Shown here in pieces: positions 1-8,027 of a stretch of 64,000 bases of DNA. The position numbers and the translations under genes were made by a program. Within the stretch, counting starts at the first letter, position 1. The number at the start of each line of letters is the position of its first letter. The DNA is from Lentisphaerota bacterium (GTDB lineage Bacteria > Verrucomicrobiota > Kiritimatiellia > JAAZAB01): assembly GCA_016188985.1 (NCBI GenBank), contig JACPGM010000119.1:1-64000 (forward strand), given 5' to 3'. Under the pieces are notes generated by a model. It was given only the letters and a program-made list of their open reading frames with translations, was not told the DNA's origin and ran no database searches.

Positions 1-233
1 ATCGGAACTTTCTCGTTGGTTGCGCGGATGGCCTTGCATACATCATAACCGCTTTTTCTGGGCATCATGATGTCCAGGAGCACGAGGTCGAATTTTTCCT
101 GTTGAAAAAGGGCCAGGGCTTGTTCGCCATTCGCCGCCGGCGTGGCCCGGTAACATTCGCTTTTCAGCGTGTCAATCAGTCCGGCGCGGATATTGACGTC
201 ATCTTCAACCACCAGAATGTGAATGGAGTTCAT
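1..233 (-). CDS. Response regulator receiver domain, C-terminus beyond the window
   Basis: The reading frame starts at the ATG at 233 and runs off the left edge, so only about 77 residues are visible. They form the first half of a CheY-like receiver: hydrophobic ILVV followed by the acidic pocket E10-D11-D12, and LVLLDIMMP with the phospho-acceptor D54. Whether an output domain follows cannot be seen. The start lies 10 bases after the stop of the sensor kinase gene, so the two form a co-transcribed two-component system in which this protein is the likely target of that kinase. The output and regulon are unknown. Confidence 0.9.
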   Translation of the reverse strand, partial: MNSIHILVVEDDVNIRAGLIDTLKSECYRATPAANGEQALALFQQEKFDLVLLDIMMPRKSGYDVCKAIRATNEKVP

Positions 234-243
234 TGTTTTTACT

Positions 244-1968
244 TCAGGTGTTTAGACCGTCGTTTTCCGGTGGCCCGCGGGGGTCTTCAGCGCAAGGCAG
301 GCGCACCACGAAACAACTGCCGCCTCCCGCGCGCGGTTCAAACGTCAGGTCCCCGCCCAGGTCCCGAAGCAGGCGGCGGGCAATGCTCAATCCCAGCCCG
401 GAGCCGGGCTGGCGGGTTGTCAGGGAATCGTCCACCCGGTAAAATTTTTCGAATATTTTTCCCCTGTGCGCTGCGGGAATGCCAGGACCGCGGTCCATAA
501 TATCAAGACGGCAATAATTCCGGCACTGCTCGAGCCGAAATAGAAGCTCTCCGCCTTCAGCCGCGTACTTAGTGGCGTTGTCAATAAGGTTTAACAAAAC
601 CTGTTCCAGCGCGTCCCGGTCGCATTGAACCCATAATTGCTTAGCGGGAATGGAAGAATGCAATGCCAGTCCGGCTTCCTGCAGCCTCAGGCAGTGCGCT
701 TCGAGAAACTGGCGCAGAAAATCCGTCAATTCCATTGATTCCCGGCAATACTTCTTTTTGCCCTGTTCCAGCCGGCTGAAATCGAGGACATTATTAACTA
801 ACCGGGTCAGACGCTGGCTCTCGGCCGCGATCACCCGCAGGTAATACTTGGTTTTATCCGCGTCCGTGACTCGTCCCTCGCTTAACAGCTCCGCGTACAT
901 GCGCATGCTGGTTAAGGGGGTTTTCAGTTCGTGGGAAATATTGGAGACAAATGAAATCTTCTGGAGCGCATCGCGTACATGACGCCGGACCTGCCAGGTC
1001 AGAAGCGCCCCGCCCGCAAGAATGGCCGCGATAAAAATTGCCAGCAATAGGCCGGATAACAAAACGAATCCGCGGCCGGATTTCGTCGGCGTTATCCCTG
1101 GAGCAAAATAGGCCACGACCTGCCAGTGCGGCAGATAGGGCGCCAGCAATACGGCCAAATCCGGCTGAGTGCCCGGCTTGATTTCCGTTTCGCCGGCCTG
1201 GTGAATAATTTGTCCTTCGCCATCCATTAGCGCACACACCGTTCCTTCCGGCGCCGCGGAAGGGAATGCCGTAATCAGCCGGGACAGCAAGGCGGCCAAC
1301 TCCAGCTCGATGCCATAAACCCGGGATTCCTGGTCATGCTGGACCCAGCCCAGGAACGAAAGCCGGTTTTCGGTAAACCATGGAATCCATCCGCCGCTCC
1401 ATTGTGGATTCTGACTCGCGCGATCCGACGCCGCCGCCAACTTTTTAACGCTGGAACGCATTGTCTGAAACTGCTGAACAAGATCCGGATTATATTTTGA
1501 GTCGGAAGATGAAACGGAATCCCGCATTTGCGTTGAAATCATCCGTTGGCGCTGCACAGGCGCCGGTGCAACGCCGTTGGTTTCCGAGGCGGCAGAAAGC
1601 CAGGGGAGCCGTCCGGAAAAAAGAGCATCGTAGCGGGCGAGAAAGCGTTGTTCTTCGGCCGTTAAAGGATTCTTGCGGTCAGGCAATTGCAGGCCGGTTT
1701 TGGGATGCCAGATGAATATGTTCCGCACCAACGGATTATTTTTCTCCCAGGCAAGCAGTGTTGCCGGAAGCTCCTGGGGCGCGATCCGGCGTAAACCGTC
1801 GGTGAGTTCCTCCTCCATGGCGGAAACCGCTAGACGGATATTGTCGGCTATGGCGCGCAGGCGATCCAGCGTGGCCAGACGGCTCTGCTCCGATATTCGC
1901 TCTCCTTCATGTCGGATCAGGCGGAAAGCCGATACGCCGATAATTGCCGTTGGTATGCAGAACAACAA
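244..1968 (-). CDS. Membrane sensor histidine kinase
   Basis: Transmits an envelope signal to the adjacent response regulator by autophosphorylation on histidine. Residue numbers count from the TTG at 1968. An N-terminal membrane segment is followed by an extracytoplasmic sensor region of about 270 residues, a second membrane segment near 305-330, a HisKA domain with H346 in SHELKTP, and a HATPase_c domain with the N box NLIDNATKY, the G1 box DRGPGIP and the G2 box GSGLGLS. The start is doubtful. The only usable codons in frame are two adjacent TTGs that cut the first membrane helix in half. The frame stays open upstream to a TAG at 2014-2016, which is the stop of the LamG gene, and an AGGAG lies at 2011-2015. 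No ATG or GTG exists in that interval. Confidence 0.9.
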   Translation of the reverse strand: MLFCIPTAIIGVSAFRLIRHEGERISEQSRLATLDRLRAIADNIRLAVSAMEEELTDGLRRIAPQELPATLLAWEKNNPLVRNIFIWHPKTGLQLPDRKNPLTAEEQRFLARYDALFSGRLPWLSAASETNGVAPAPVQRQRMISTQMRDSVSSSDSKYNPDLVQQFQTMRSSVKKLAAASDRASQNPQWSGGWIPWFTENRLSFLGWVQHDQESRVYGIELELAALLSRLITAFPSAAPEGTVCALMDGEGQIIHQAGETEIKPGTQPDLAVLLAPYLPHWQVVAYFAPGITPTKSGRGFVLLSGLLLAIFIAAILAGGALLTWQVRRHVRDALQKISFVSNISHELKTPLTSMRMYAELLSEGRVTDADKTKYYLRVIAAESQRLTRLVNNVLDFSRLEQGKKKYCRESMELTDFLRQFLEAHCLRLQEAGLALHSSIPAKQLWVQCDRDALEQVLLNLIDNATKYAAEGGELLFRLEQCRNYCRLDIMDRGPGIPAAHRGKIFEKFYRVDDSLTTRQPGSGLGLSIARRLLRDLGGDLTFEPRAGGGSCFVVRLPCAEDPRGPPENDGLNT

Positions 1969-2013
1969 CCAATAGAAGAAAATTATACGTTTGCTTGTAA
2001 AAGTATCGTTCTC

Positions 2014-3090
2014 CTATTTCTGAGCATCGTAAAGCTGGTTCACTTCGCTATCCGATAGCGCCCGGTTAAAAATCATGACCTCATCAATTATTCCCTGGAA
2101 TGGCACCCGATCATGATAGTCTCCCCAAATTCGGCTGAAGAACACCCTGGAAGGATGCGTGTTCAGAAAGACTTTTTTGGAGGCGTTCATTTTACCATTC
2201 ACATACACGCTAACTGTCTCGCCATCGAAAGTCGCAACGACGTGATACCATATTCCGGTTGTGACCGGCAGATTAGACCACACGTCACCGGCGTTCACCC
2301 CCCACATCCCAAAACAATAGTTTTTTGTATTATTAACATCATAAAGGGCAAGGGAAAACAAAGTTCCGGAAAGGGAGGGATTGGCATAACTGTTTGCTTC
2401 TCCAAAACCAACCGGAACTGGAACTGAGGTGCGTTGTGGGGGATTAACATTGCAATGAATCCATGCCGCCAGGGTTCTTTGCATTGCGCCTTCAATACCC
2501 ACGGGTTTGAGGCTGTCAACATGGTCGGCTTTTCCGGAAAACTCCATTGCGCCACCGACCTTCCCACGGGCTGTCCATTTGGCCCCCTGCACCACGCCGT
2601 CGTTATTCCCCGCCATGTCCGTTACTTTGTTGCCTTCATCTTTGTCAAACGAGTAGTGGAAAACCAGGCTATCCTTCAAGGCAATCGGCAAAGAACCGCT
2701 GGTTACCCGGCAAACTGATATTTTCATGATATGTTCAATAGCCACCGTCACTTTTCCGAACAATGTTTGCAGTTCAAGATTCCCCAGAATTAAAGCGCCT
2801 TTCAACCTGTCTTCGTTCGTCAGTTCAAACAAGGCCGTCTCATGATCGTCCGTGAGCTTGATGTTCTGAATCTGCTTGAGCGGGATTTCCATTTTCGCGT
2901 AGGCGGTTTGAATGCCGATGGAAGAAATGGCCGGCGAGCCAATTATATGCGACCCATCGCGTAGATCGAGAATTAAAATAATACCATCCTCTGCTTCCGC
3001 CCCAACTCCGGGAGCATTATTAATATTCGTCAGGATAGTTGTGAAGAATACCACAATGATATATCCGAATCTGTTCATGTTAACATTCAT
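2014..3090 (-). CDS. Exported LamG (concanavalin-like) domain protein
   Basis: The protein has about 358 residues. I chose the ATG at 3090 because an AAAGGAG lies about 13 bases upstream. A hydrophobic segment, YIIVVFFTTIL, looks like a signal peptide. Residues about 35-130 form a small domain beginning with ILDLRDGSHIIG. A LamG jelly-roll follows from about residue 140 (SLVFHYSFDKDEG) to the end (GIIDEVMIFNRALS), typical of carbohydrate or protein binding outside the cytoplasm. The ligand is unknown. The gene lies immediately upstream of the sensor kinase in the same reading frame, separated only by the TAG, so the two are probably co-transcribed and it might supply an envelope ligand-binding partner. 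That link is inference. Confidence 0.85.
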   Translation of the reverse strand: MNVNMNRFGYIIVVFFTTILTNINNAPGVGAEAEDGIILILDLRDGSHIIGSPAISSIGIQTAYAKMEIPLKQIQNIKLTDDHETALFELTNEDRLKGALILGNLELQTLFGKVTVAIEHIMKISVCRVTSGSLPIALKDSLVFHYSFDKDEGNKVTDMAGNNDGVVQGAKWTARGKVGGAMEFSGKADHVDSLKPVGIEGAMQRTLAAWIHCNVNPPQRTSVPVPVGFGEANSYANPSLSGTLFSLALYDVNNTKNYCFGMWGVNAGDVWSNLPVTTGIWYHVVATFDGETVSVYVNGKMNASKKVFLNTHPSRVFFSRIWGDYHDRVPFQGIIDEVMIFNRALSDSEVNQLYDAQK

Positions 3091-3194
3091 AGTAATTTTC
3101 ACTCTCCTTTGGGTTGTTTGATTAAAAAAACCTGACAAACTCAACTATACAAAATTATTGTAACTATCGGTATCATTATCTTTGATGAAATAAA

Positions 3195-3222
3195 AGCGCC
3201 CCGCGCCGGAACGCGGGGCGCT
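3195..3222 (-). terminator. Intrinsic terminator after the vWA gene
   Basis: A perfect 11 bp inverted repeat (AGCGCCCCGCG and its complement) flanks a 6-base loop. On the minus strand it is followed by a T-rich tract (CTTTTATTTC) and lies a few bases after the stop of the von Willebrand A gene. Confidence 0.85.
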
Positions 3223-3227
3223 ATTGA

Positions 3228-4577
3228 TTAATAAGAAACCTGCTGATTAATTTGCTGGTATGATTCCGTCCGTATGGTTTTACGTTTTACGGAACTCATG
3301 CCTTCTTTTTCAATCTCCCCAGCGCTGGCGTCCATCGCTTGGGCCTTATCCTTGAGTTCACGGTCATCATATTTTATGCCCGCTGCTTTAAGTTCCGCGG
3401 CGGAACTTCTCAGCAGATCAGCGGCGTCTTCTTTCTTGCCTTCGTCGGCAAGCATGATCGCCCGCTCCTCGCCGACGGCGTTAATGGTCAGATAATACGC
3501 CTTCTTGACCGTGGCATTATCCGAATTGTCCACTTCTCTCTGGTCCTTGCTGAAACGACTGCTGACTTCCGCGCCGGATGTTTCCTTTTTCCGGGTGAAT
3601 GGATTTTCATAAGTAACTCTGGCAGATGCTATCGTCAGGGTTGCGCCGTGTTTGCCGGCCGGGATTTCCACTTCTACCAGCGCATATTTTTCCTGCCCGC
3701 CATAGAGCTGGTTCAAATACAGTTCCACAGTCTGTCCCCGAATGCGCCCATCACGTCCGATAACGGCAACCGGCCGGACGCCGTCAGAGCACTCAATGGT
3801 CAGATATACTTGTTGGGCCACGATGCTCAGAACGTCGCCCAGCTCCGCGTTGAAAATGCGCGGAAGGTCCACGCTGCTTTCAACGAAATACGTGTTGCCG
3901 TCGCCAGACCGCGAAAGGCGCGTCATGAGGTCTTCATTGTAATCCGTGCCCACGCCCACCGTTGTGACCGCGATGCCTTCCTTGATGAGCGCCGCTCCCA
4001 GCCGGCCGAGATCCTCGGGCGCGCTCGGTCCTACGTTGGCTATTCCATCCGAGAGCAGAATGATGCGGTGGACGTATTTCCGGTCCAGGTTCTTTCGGAT
4101 TTCAGCCGCGCCCTGGCTGACACCGCCGAAGAGCGCTGTGCTGTTGCCCGCGGCGATGTGCCGGATCCGGCTCTCGATCCATTCCGTGTTTTCCACGCTC
4201 TGGGCGGGGACGATCGTTTCAACCTGCGTATCGTAGACCACCAGGGAAAATATGTCCCTGGCGTCCAAGCGCCGCAGCGCCTGGATCGCCGCTTCTTTTG
4301 CCTTTTCCAGTTTCTCGCCGCGCATGGAACCGGAGCGATCCAGCACAATGGCCAGGTTGACCGGCTGCCGGGCATGTTTCGGCGGCGTCAGCGCATCCAG
4401 CGTGATTTTAATCACGGCCCGCTGATTTTCATCGGCCGGTAATATGTTCCGGTCAATTTCAACGCGGCATTTGACGGTCCGGTCATAGGACCAACCCGTC
4501 AGTCCGTCCATCCCGAACACAGTAAGCAGGATGGCCATTTTCAATCCCATCCGTCTGGTTGTTTGAACCGGGTTCAT
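3228..4577 (-). CDS. von Willebrand factor A domain protein
   Basis: The protein has 449 residues. The ATG at 4577 is preceded by AGGAGGTG five bases upstream, so the nine residues before it in the open frame are not used. A hydrophobic N-terminus (about 12-30) suggests export or a membrane anchor. A vWA domain follows with an intact MIDAS motif, DRSGSM (D80, S82, S84), and a later ILLSDGIANVG. The C-terminal 200 residues include a charged, probably helical region. Such secreted vWA proteins bind other proteins through a divalent cation, but the partner here is unknown. The gene stands alone with a strong terminator behind it. Confidence 0.88.
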   Translation of the reverse strand: MNPVQTTRRMGLKMAILLTVFGMDGLTGWSYDRTVKCRVEIDRNILPADENQRAVIKITLDALTPPKHARQPVNLAIVLDRSGSMRGEKLEKAKEAAIQALRRLDARDIFSLVVYDTQVETIVPAQSVENTEWIESRIRHIAAGNSTALFGGVSQGAAEIRKNLDRKYVHRIILLSDGIANVGPSAPEDLGRLGAALIKEGIAVTTVGVGTDYNEDLMTRLSRSGDGNTYFVESSVDLPRIFNAELGDVLSIVAQQVYLTIECSDGVRPVAVIGRDGRIRGQTVELYLNQLYGGQEKYALVEVEIPAGKHGATLTIASARVTYENPFTRKKETSGAEVSSRFSKDQREVDNSDNATVKKAYYLTINAVGEERAIMLADEGKKEDAADLLRSSAAELKAAGIKYDDRELKDKAQAMDASAGEIEKEGMSSVKRKTIRTESYQQINQQVSY

Positions 4578-4899
4578 TAGACACCTCCTGTTATACAGCC
4601 GCATACCGCCGGGAATTTAAGTTTTCCGGACAATTAGGCGCCACCATGGTCCGGGAGGCATGCGGCTTTTTTATTTTAGACATGGTTCGCCTTTCTTTCG
4701 CCCTTATTCAAGCAAAAACGCCCGGATGAGTTGTCATAGTCAAGTAAAAGAATGTAAAATATTTGTAAAATAAACGTGGATAAGCAGGGAAAGATTGCGT
4801 GAGCGAGGCGTGAAAAAAAATCAGCGCGGTGTGGTGTCCGGCAGACCACCGTCAACCGGGATCGCGGCGCCAGTTTGCCATTCCCAGTGCGCCGGACGC
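4578..4899. other. Gene-free stretch with a long-range inverted repeat
   Basis: I see no convincing gene here. A 75-codon open frame (4676-4903, minus) has no recognisable product. The words AGCCGCAT (4599-4606) and ATGCGGCT (4663-4670) are complementary across about 56 bases and the second is followed by a T run, so on the plus strand they could form a terminator-like stem. On the minus strand they would lie in the leader of the vWA gene. Confidence 0.4.
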
Positions 4900-6099
4900 T
4901 CAAGGCCGCAAGCCGCCGGCTTCCAGAAACAGCAGCGCTGACTGGGCCATCATGGCCGCCCCGGTCGCTAGAATGCGGTCGTCAAAATCAAACCGGTTGT
5001 TGTGATAAGACGGCTGGGACGGATCCTTCTGCACACCCAGCTCCATGAACACGCCCGGCACCCGCTGCGTGTACAGCGAAAAATCCTCGGCGCCCATCGT
5101 CAGGATATTATCGCCCACCGGCACTTTCAGCGCGCGAGCCGCGGCGCGGACAATCTCCGCCAGTCGGGCGTCGTTGTGCGTGGCCGGCAGGCCCTTGCGA
5201 TAGACCAGGTCGCACCGGATGCCGTGCGTTGCCACTGCGCCTTTCACCACGGCGCGCATACGCCGGATAATTTCCGCCTGGACGCGCGCGTCGAAAGTGC
5301 GCACGGTTCCCATCATTTCGGCCGTGTCGGGAATAACGTTGAAAGCCGTGCCGGCATGTAGCGAACAAACTGAGATTATTCGGACATCCGGACCGGCCAG
5401 GTTGCGCTCGATCCCCTGGATGCCTCCGTAGATCTGGTGTGCGATCAGGATCGGATCGTGGCAATGTTCCGGGTGCGCGCCGTGTCCGCCTTTCCCATGC
5501 ACCGTGACGGTGAACACATCCGCCGCGGCCATGATGGGCCCGGCGCTCGCGCCGATCAGGCCGTAGGGATTCCGGGGATTGACGTGCAGGCCAAAGATCG
5601 CTTCCACGTCCGGATTATCAAGCGCGCCGGCGCGGATCATGGCCCGCGCGCCGCTACGGCTGACCAGTTCCTCCGCCGGCTGAAAAATGAATTTAACATT
5701 GCCCGGAATACGGGCCTGGATTTTTTTAAGGATCATGGCGGCGCCCAGGCAAATGGCCACGTGCGCGTCGTGTCCGCAGGCGTGCATGACGCCCGGGGTT
5801 CGCGATTTATAGGGAACCTGGCTGGCCTCGGTAATCGGCAAGGCATCCATATCAGCGCGCAAAGCCACGGTATGCGAAGCGCGCCGTTGCCCCCCGCGCA
5901 GAACGGCGACAACCCCCGTTTGGGCCACACCGGGCTGCACGTCGTCCAGTCCCGCGGATTTCAGGATTTCGACAATGACGCGGCTGGTCCGCCGTTCCTG
6001 AAATCCTAATTCGGGATGCTGATGCAGATCGCGCCGGATGGTCATCAGGGTTTTTCTGAGCCGCCGCGCCACGCGCATGATTTCGGCATCAATTGACAT
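4900..6099 (-). CDS. M20-family amidohydrolase (N-acyl amino acid or hippurate hydrolase type)
   Basis: This 399-residue protein is a full-length member of the M20D/IAA-amino-acid hydrolase family. These are cytoplasmic metallo-hydrolases that remove an acyl group from an amino acid or peptide amine. Visible motifs are ALRADMDALPI (residues 79-89), MHACGHDAH with metal ligands C108, H110 and H113, FQPAEE with the catalytic glutamate, GLHVNP, a dimerisation/lid domain in the middle, and MGAEDFS near the end. Substrate specificity cannot be read from sequence. It lies 22 bases downstream of fabD and is probably co-transcribed with it, although no functional link is obvious. Confidence 0.9.
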   Translation of the reverse strand: MSIDAEIMRVARRLRKTLMTIRRDLHQHPELGFQERRTSRVIVEILKSAGLDDVQPGVAQTGVVAVLRGGQRRASHTVALRADMDALPITEASQVPYKSRTPGVMHACGHDAHVAICLGAAMILKKIQARIPGNVKFIFQPAEELVSRSGARAMIRAGALDNPDVEAIFGLHVNPRNPYGLIGASAGPIMAAADVFTVTVHGKGGHGAHPEHCHDPILIAHQIYGGIQGIERNLAGPDVRIISVCSLHAGTAFNVIPDTAEMMGTVRTFDARVQAEIIRRMRAVVKGAVATHGIRCDLVYRKGLPATHNDARLAEIVRAAARALKVPVGDNILTMGAEDFSLYTQRVPGVFMELGVQKDPSQPSYHNNRFDFDDRILATGAAMMAQSALLFLEAGGLRP

Positions 6100-6121
6100 G
6101 GGACCGCTTCCTTCCTGACAA

Positions 6122-7051
6122 TCAGGCGATTGGCAAATCAGCGATGGTTTGGGCCAGCGACGGGCAATCCTGAACGTTATTCAGGGAAGCCTCGGGATGG
6201 ATGCGCTTGATGAGGCCGGTCAGCACCCGGCCCGGGCCGCACTCGATATAGCGCGTTATTCCCTGCCGGCGAAACCAGTTTGCGCACTCAACCCACTGCA
6301 CCGGCGAAGTAACCTGGCGCACCATCAGCCGCCGAATGTCATCGGAAGTAGATGCGTGCGGCTGGCCGGTCACATTGGATAGAGCGCTCAGGCGCGGCGA
6401 CTGAATGGGCACTTCACGAATGAAGTCTTCCAGACGCCGCGCGGCCGGAGCCATTAAGCTGGAATGGTAGGCGCCCGCCACGTTCAGCCGGATGGCGCGT
6501 TTGGCGCCGGCTTCCTTAACCAGCTTTTCGGCCGCCGCAATGCCCTCGCCGGTCCCGGAAAGCACGGTTTGCTCGGGCGAATTATAGTTGGCGATTTCAA
6601 CCCCGGCCTGTTTGGCCACGGTTTGCAAGAGAACCGCACCAAGCCCGATTACGCTCAACATTGCGCCGGCGCGCTCTTCGCAGGCTGCCTGCATGAACTC
6701 CCCTCGCGCTTGCAAGATGCGCAAAGCGTCTTCAAAGGAAACAACTCCGGCAAGCCACAGGGCGGTCCATTCGCCCAGGCTTAAGCCCCCGGTCGAATGG
6801 ATGGCCAATGTTTTTCTTTCACGTTGCAAAGCCAGCCAGCACGCCGCGCTGGTGACAAAAACCGCCGGTTGGCAATACGTGGACTTTTGCAGCTCGCTTT
6901 CCGGTCCTTCCCAGCAAAGCCGCGCCAGGTCGTAACCCAGAACGTCGCTGGCTTTAGTGTAAAGCGCCTTGCATTCCGGGTAGGCGGCGGCCAGGTCGCG
7001 GCCCATGCCCACGGCCTGCGCGCCCTGCCCGGCAAAAAGCAGTGCATTCAT
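6122..7051 (-). CDS. fabD: Malonyl-CoA:acyl carrier protein transacylase
   Basis: Loads malonyl groups onto acyl carrier protein for fatty-acid elongation. The length, 309 residues, is normal. Motifs are FAGQGAQ at the N-terminus (oxyanion hole), the nucleophile S91 in GLSLGE, R117 in the RGEFMQ element, and catalytic H196 in VAGAYHSS. The usual GHSLGE reads GLSLGE, so the residue before the nucleophile is Leu rather than His. That is an uncommon but probably tolerated change. In relatives fabD normally sits next to fabH. Here six kilobases of ABC exporter and toxin-antitoxin genes separate it from fabH on the same strand. Confidence 0.95.
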   Translation of the reverse strand: MNALLFAGQGAQAVGMGRDLAAAYPECKALYTKASDVLGYDLARLCWEGPESELQKSTYCQPAVFVTSAACWLALQRERKTLAIHSTGGLSLGEWTALWLAGVVSFEDALRILQARGEFMQAACEERAGAMLSVIGLGAVLLQTVAKQAGVEIANYNSPEQTVLSGTGEGIAAAEKLVKEAGAKRAIRLNVAGAYHSSLMAPAARRLEDFIREVPIQSPRLSALSNVTGQPHASTSDDIRRLMVRQVTSPVQWVECANWFRRQGITRYIECGPGRVLTGLIKRIHPEASLNNVQDCPSLAQTIADLPIA

Positions 7052-7085
7052 ATTAACTCAGGTTCAAGGGTTCACGGTTCAGCGG

Positions 7086-7117
7086 CCCGCCTGCAACGCT
7101 GTAGCACTGCGGGCAGG
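7086..7117. repeat. 32 bp palindromic repeat, copy A
   Basis: The sequence starts CCCGCCTGCAACGCT and ends CACTGCGGGCAGG, giving an imperfect hairpin. Related copies lie at 22040-22076 and 61902-61937. This one is in the fabD promoter-side gap, next to a second small hairpin at about 7164-7190 of the CCGCCATAGC...GCGACGGCG type that recurs at about 17892-17920. Confidence 0.7.
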
Positions 7118-7232
7118 TTCACAGTTATGGAGGTTGCCAGGCTCCGCCGACCGTGCTCCGCCATAGCGCTCCGCGACGGCGAGAGCGCTTCGTCCAGGCG
7201 AGTCTCGCAGAGGGGGCCCGGTTCTTCGTTCT

Positions 7233-7649
7233 TTATTGGCCCTCGAATTCCCTTATGAACTCAGCGGGCGAGAGAACACGTATACCCTGCCATTGACCGA
7301 GATCAAGCAAGTGTGAATCTCCAGAGACAATTGTGTCCGCGTCCGCAGCCAGGGCGCACTCCAAAACCCGGTTGTCGTCAGGATCGGCATGAATAGCACG
7401 CACCCTGGTCGTCGGGGTTACCACCCGACACAGGTTGTGAAATTCCTCAATAAGCGTATGAGCCCGTTCTGATGACAGTCCAAACTTCGGTCTGCGCAGC
7501 ACATCCCGTATTTCATCCAAAATCGTTAAAGAAGCAAAGCATTGTATAGAACCGTCGAGCACATGGTCCACAATGCGTGCCGGGTGGCCACCGAAGAGGA
7601 AGGCCGAGATAATGACATTGGAATCCAGAACGATGCGCGCAGCCGTCAT
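7233..7649 (-). CDS. PIN-domain toxin of a toxin-antitoxin pair
   Basis: This 138-residue PIN-domain protein belongs to the putative-toxin COG1569 type, predicted Mg-dependent RNases. Acidic residues expected for the active site are visible: D9 in IVLDSNVI, the E in ILDEIRDVL, DPDDN in the middle, and SGDSHLL with a conserved acidic residue. It overlaps the antitoxin gene by four bases (ATGA), giving translational coupling. The target RNA is unknown. Confidence 0.88.
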   Translation of the reverse strand: MTAARIVLDSNVIISAFLFGGHPARIVDHVLDGSIQCFASLTILDEIRDVLRRPKFGLSSERAHTLIEEFHNLCRVVTPTTRVRAIHADPDDNRVLECALAADADTIVSGDSHLLDLGQWQGIRVLSPAEFIREFEGQ

Positions 7650-7897
7650 CGCCCTGTGGCCTTGCTTTTCCGATATGCGGCAATCTCTGCCGATACGTCC
7701 CGTTGCTTCAACTTTTTATCCTCAGCGACTTGCCGTCCCAGAGCAAATATCCCCGCCCACCGCTCTTTGCGCTGGATGTATGCCCGAGCCGCCTCGCGTA
7801 GAAATTCCGAGCGACTCCGGTTTTCACCTTGGGCAACGCGATCAATGTCGCGAAGCAGGGTGTCCTGAAACGATATATTCACGGTCACATTACTCAT
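7646..7897 (-). CDS. Ribbon-helix-helix antitoxin
   Basis: The protein has 83 residues. The ATG at 7897 is preceded by GAGGTG at a five-base spacing, so the 27 extra upstream codons in the open frame are not used. Residues 3-45 (VTVNISFQDTLL...SRSEFLREAARAYIQ) match the CopG/Arc ribbon-helix-helix DNA-binding fold. The basic C-terminus (KKLKQRDVSAEI) would wrap the PIN toxin. It is expected to neutralise the toxin and repress the operon through the palindrome immediately upstream. Confidence 0.88.
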   Translation of the reverse strand: MSNVTVNISFQDTLLRDIDRVAQGENRSRSEFLREAARAYIQRKERWAGIFALGRQVAEDKKLKQRDVSAEIAAYRKSKATGR

Positions 7898-7920
7898 TGA
7901 TTCACCTCGTTCTTTCGCGC

Positions 7921-7950
7921 AATATACAAGAGTTGTATATCTCCTGTCAA
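7921..7950 (-). promoter_or_regulatory. Toxin-antitoxin promoter with embedded operator
   Basis: On the minus strand TTGACA (complement of 7945-7950) is followed after 18 bases by TATATT (complement of 7921-7926). A perfect 8+3+8 palindrome, ATATACAA-GAG-TTGTATAT (7922-7940), fills the spacer and overlaps the -10. This is the position expected for autorepression by a ribbon-helix-helix antitoxin. Confidence 0.85.
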
Positions 7951-8027
7951 GTCGTCCCAGCAATCCCAAGCGTTGCAAGAATCGCAGGGCAATTTAGAGG
8001 GGTAAGTTTTCATAGCCCTGCAGGCTG

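Noticed and set aside
1968..2014. A LamG-histidine kinase fusion made by reading through the TAG at 2014-2016
   Set aside because: The LamG part is exported. A fusion would place the sensor region and the kinase on the wrong sides of the membrane, so two separate proteins are more likely.
4676..4903. 75-codon minus-strand frame after the M20 gene
   Set aside because: No recognisable domain, no ribosome site and low-complexity hydrophobic content. It is probably an accidental open frame.
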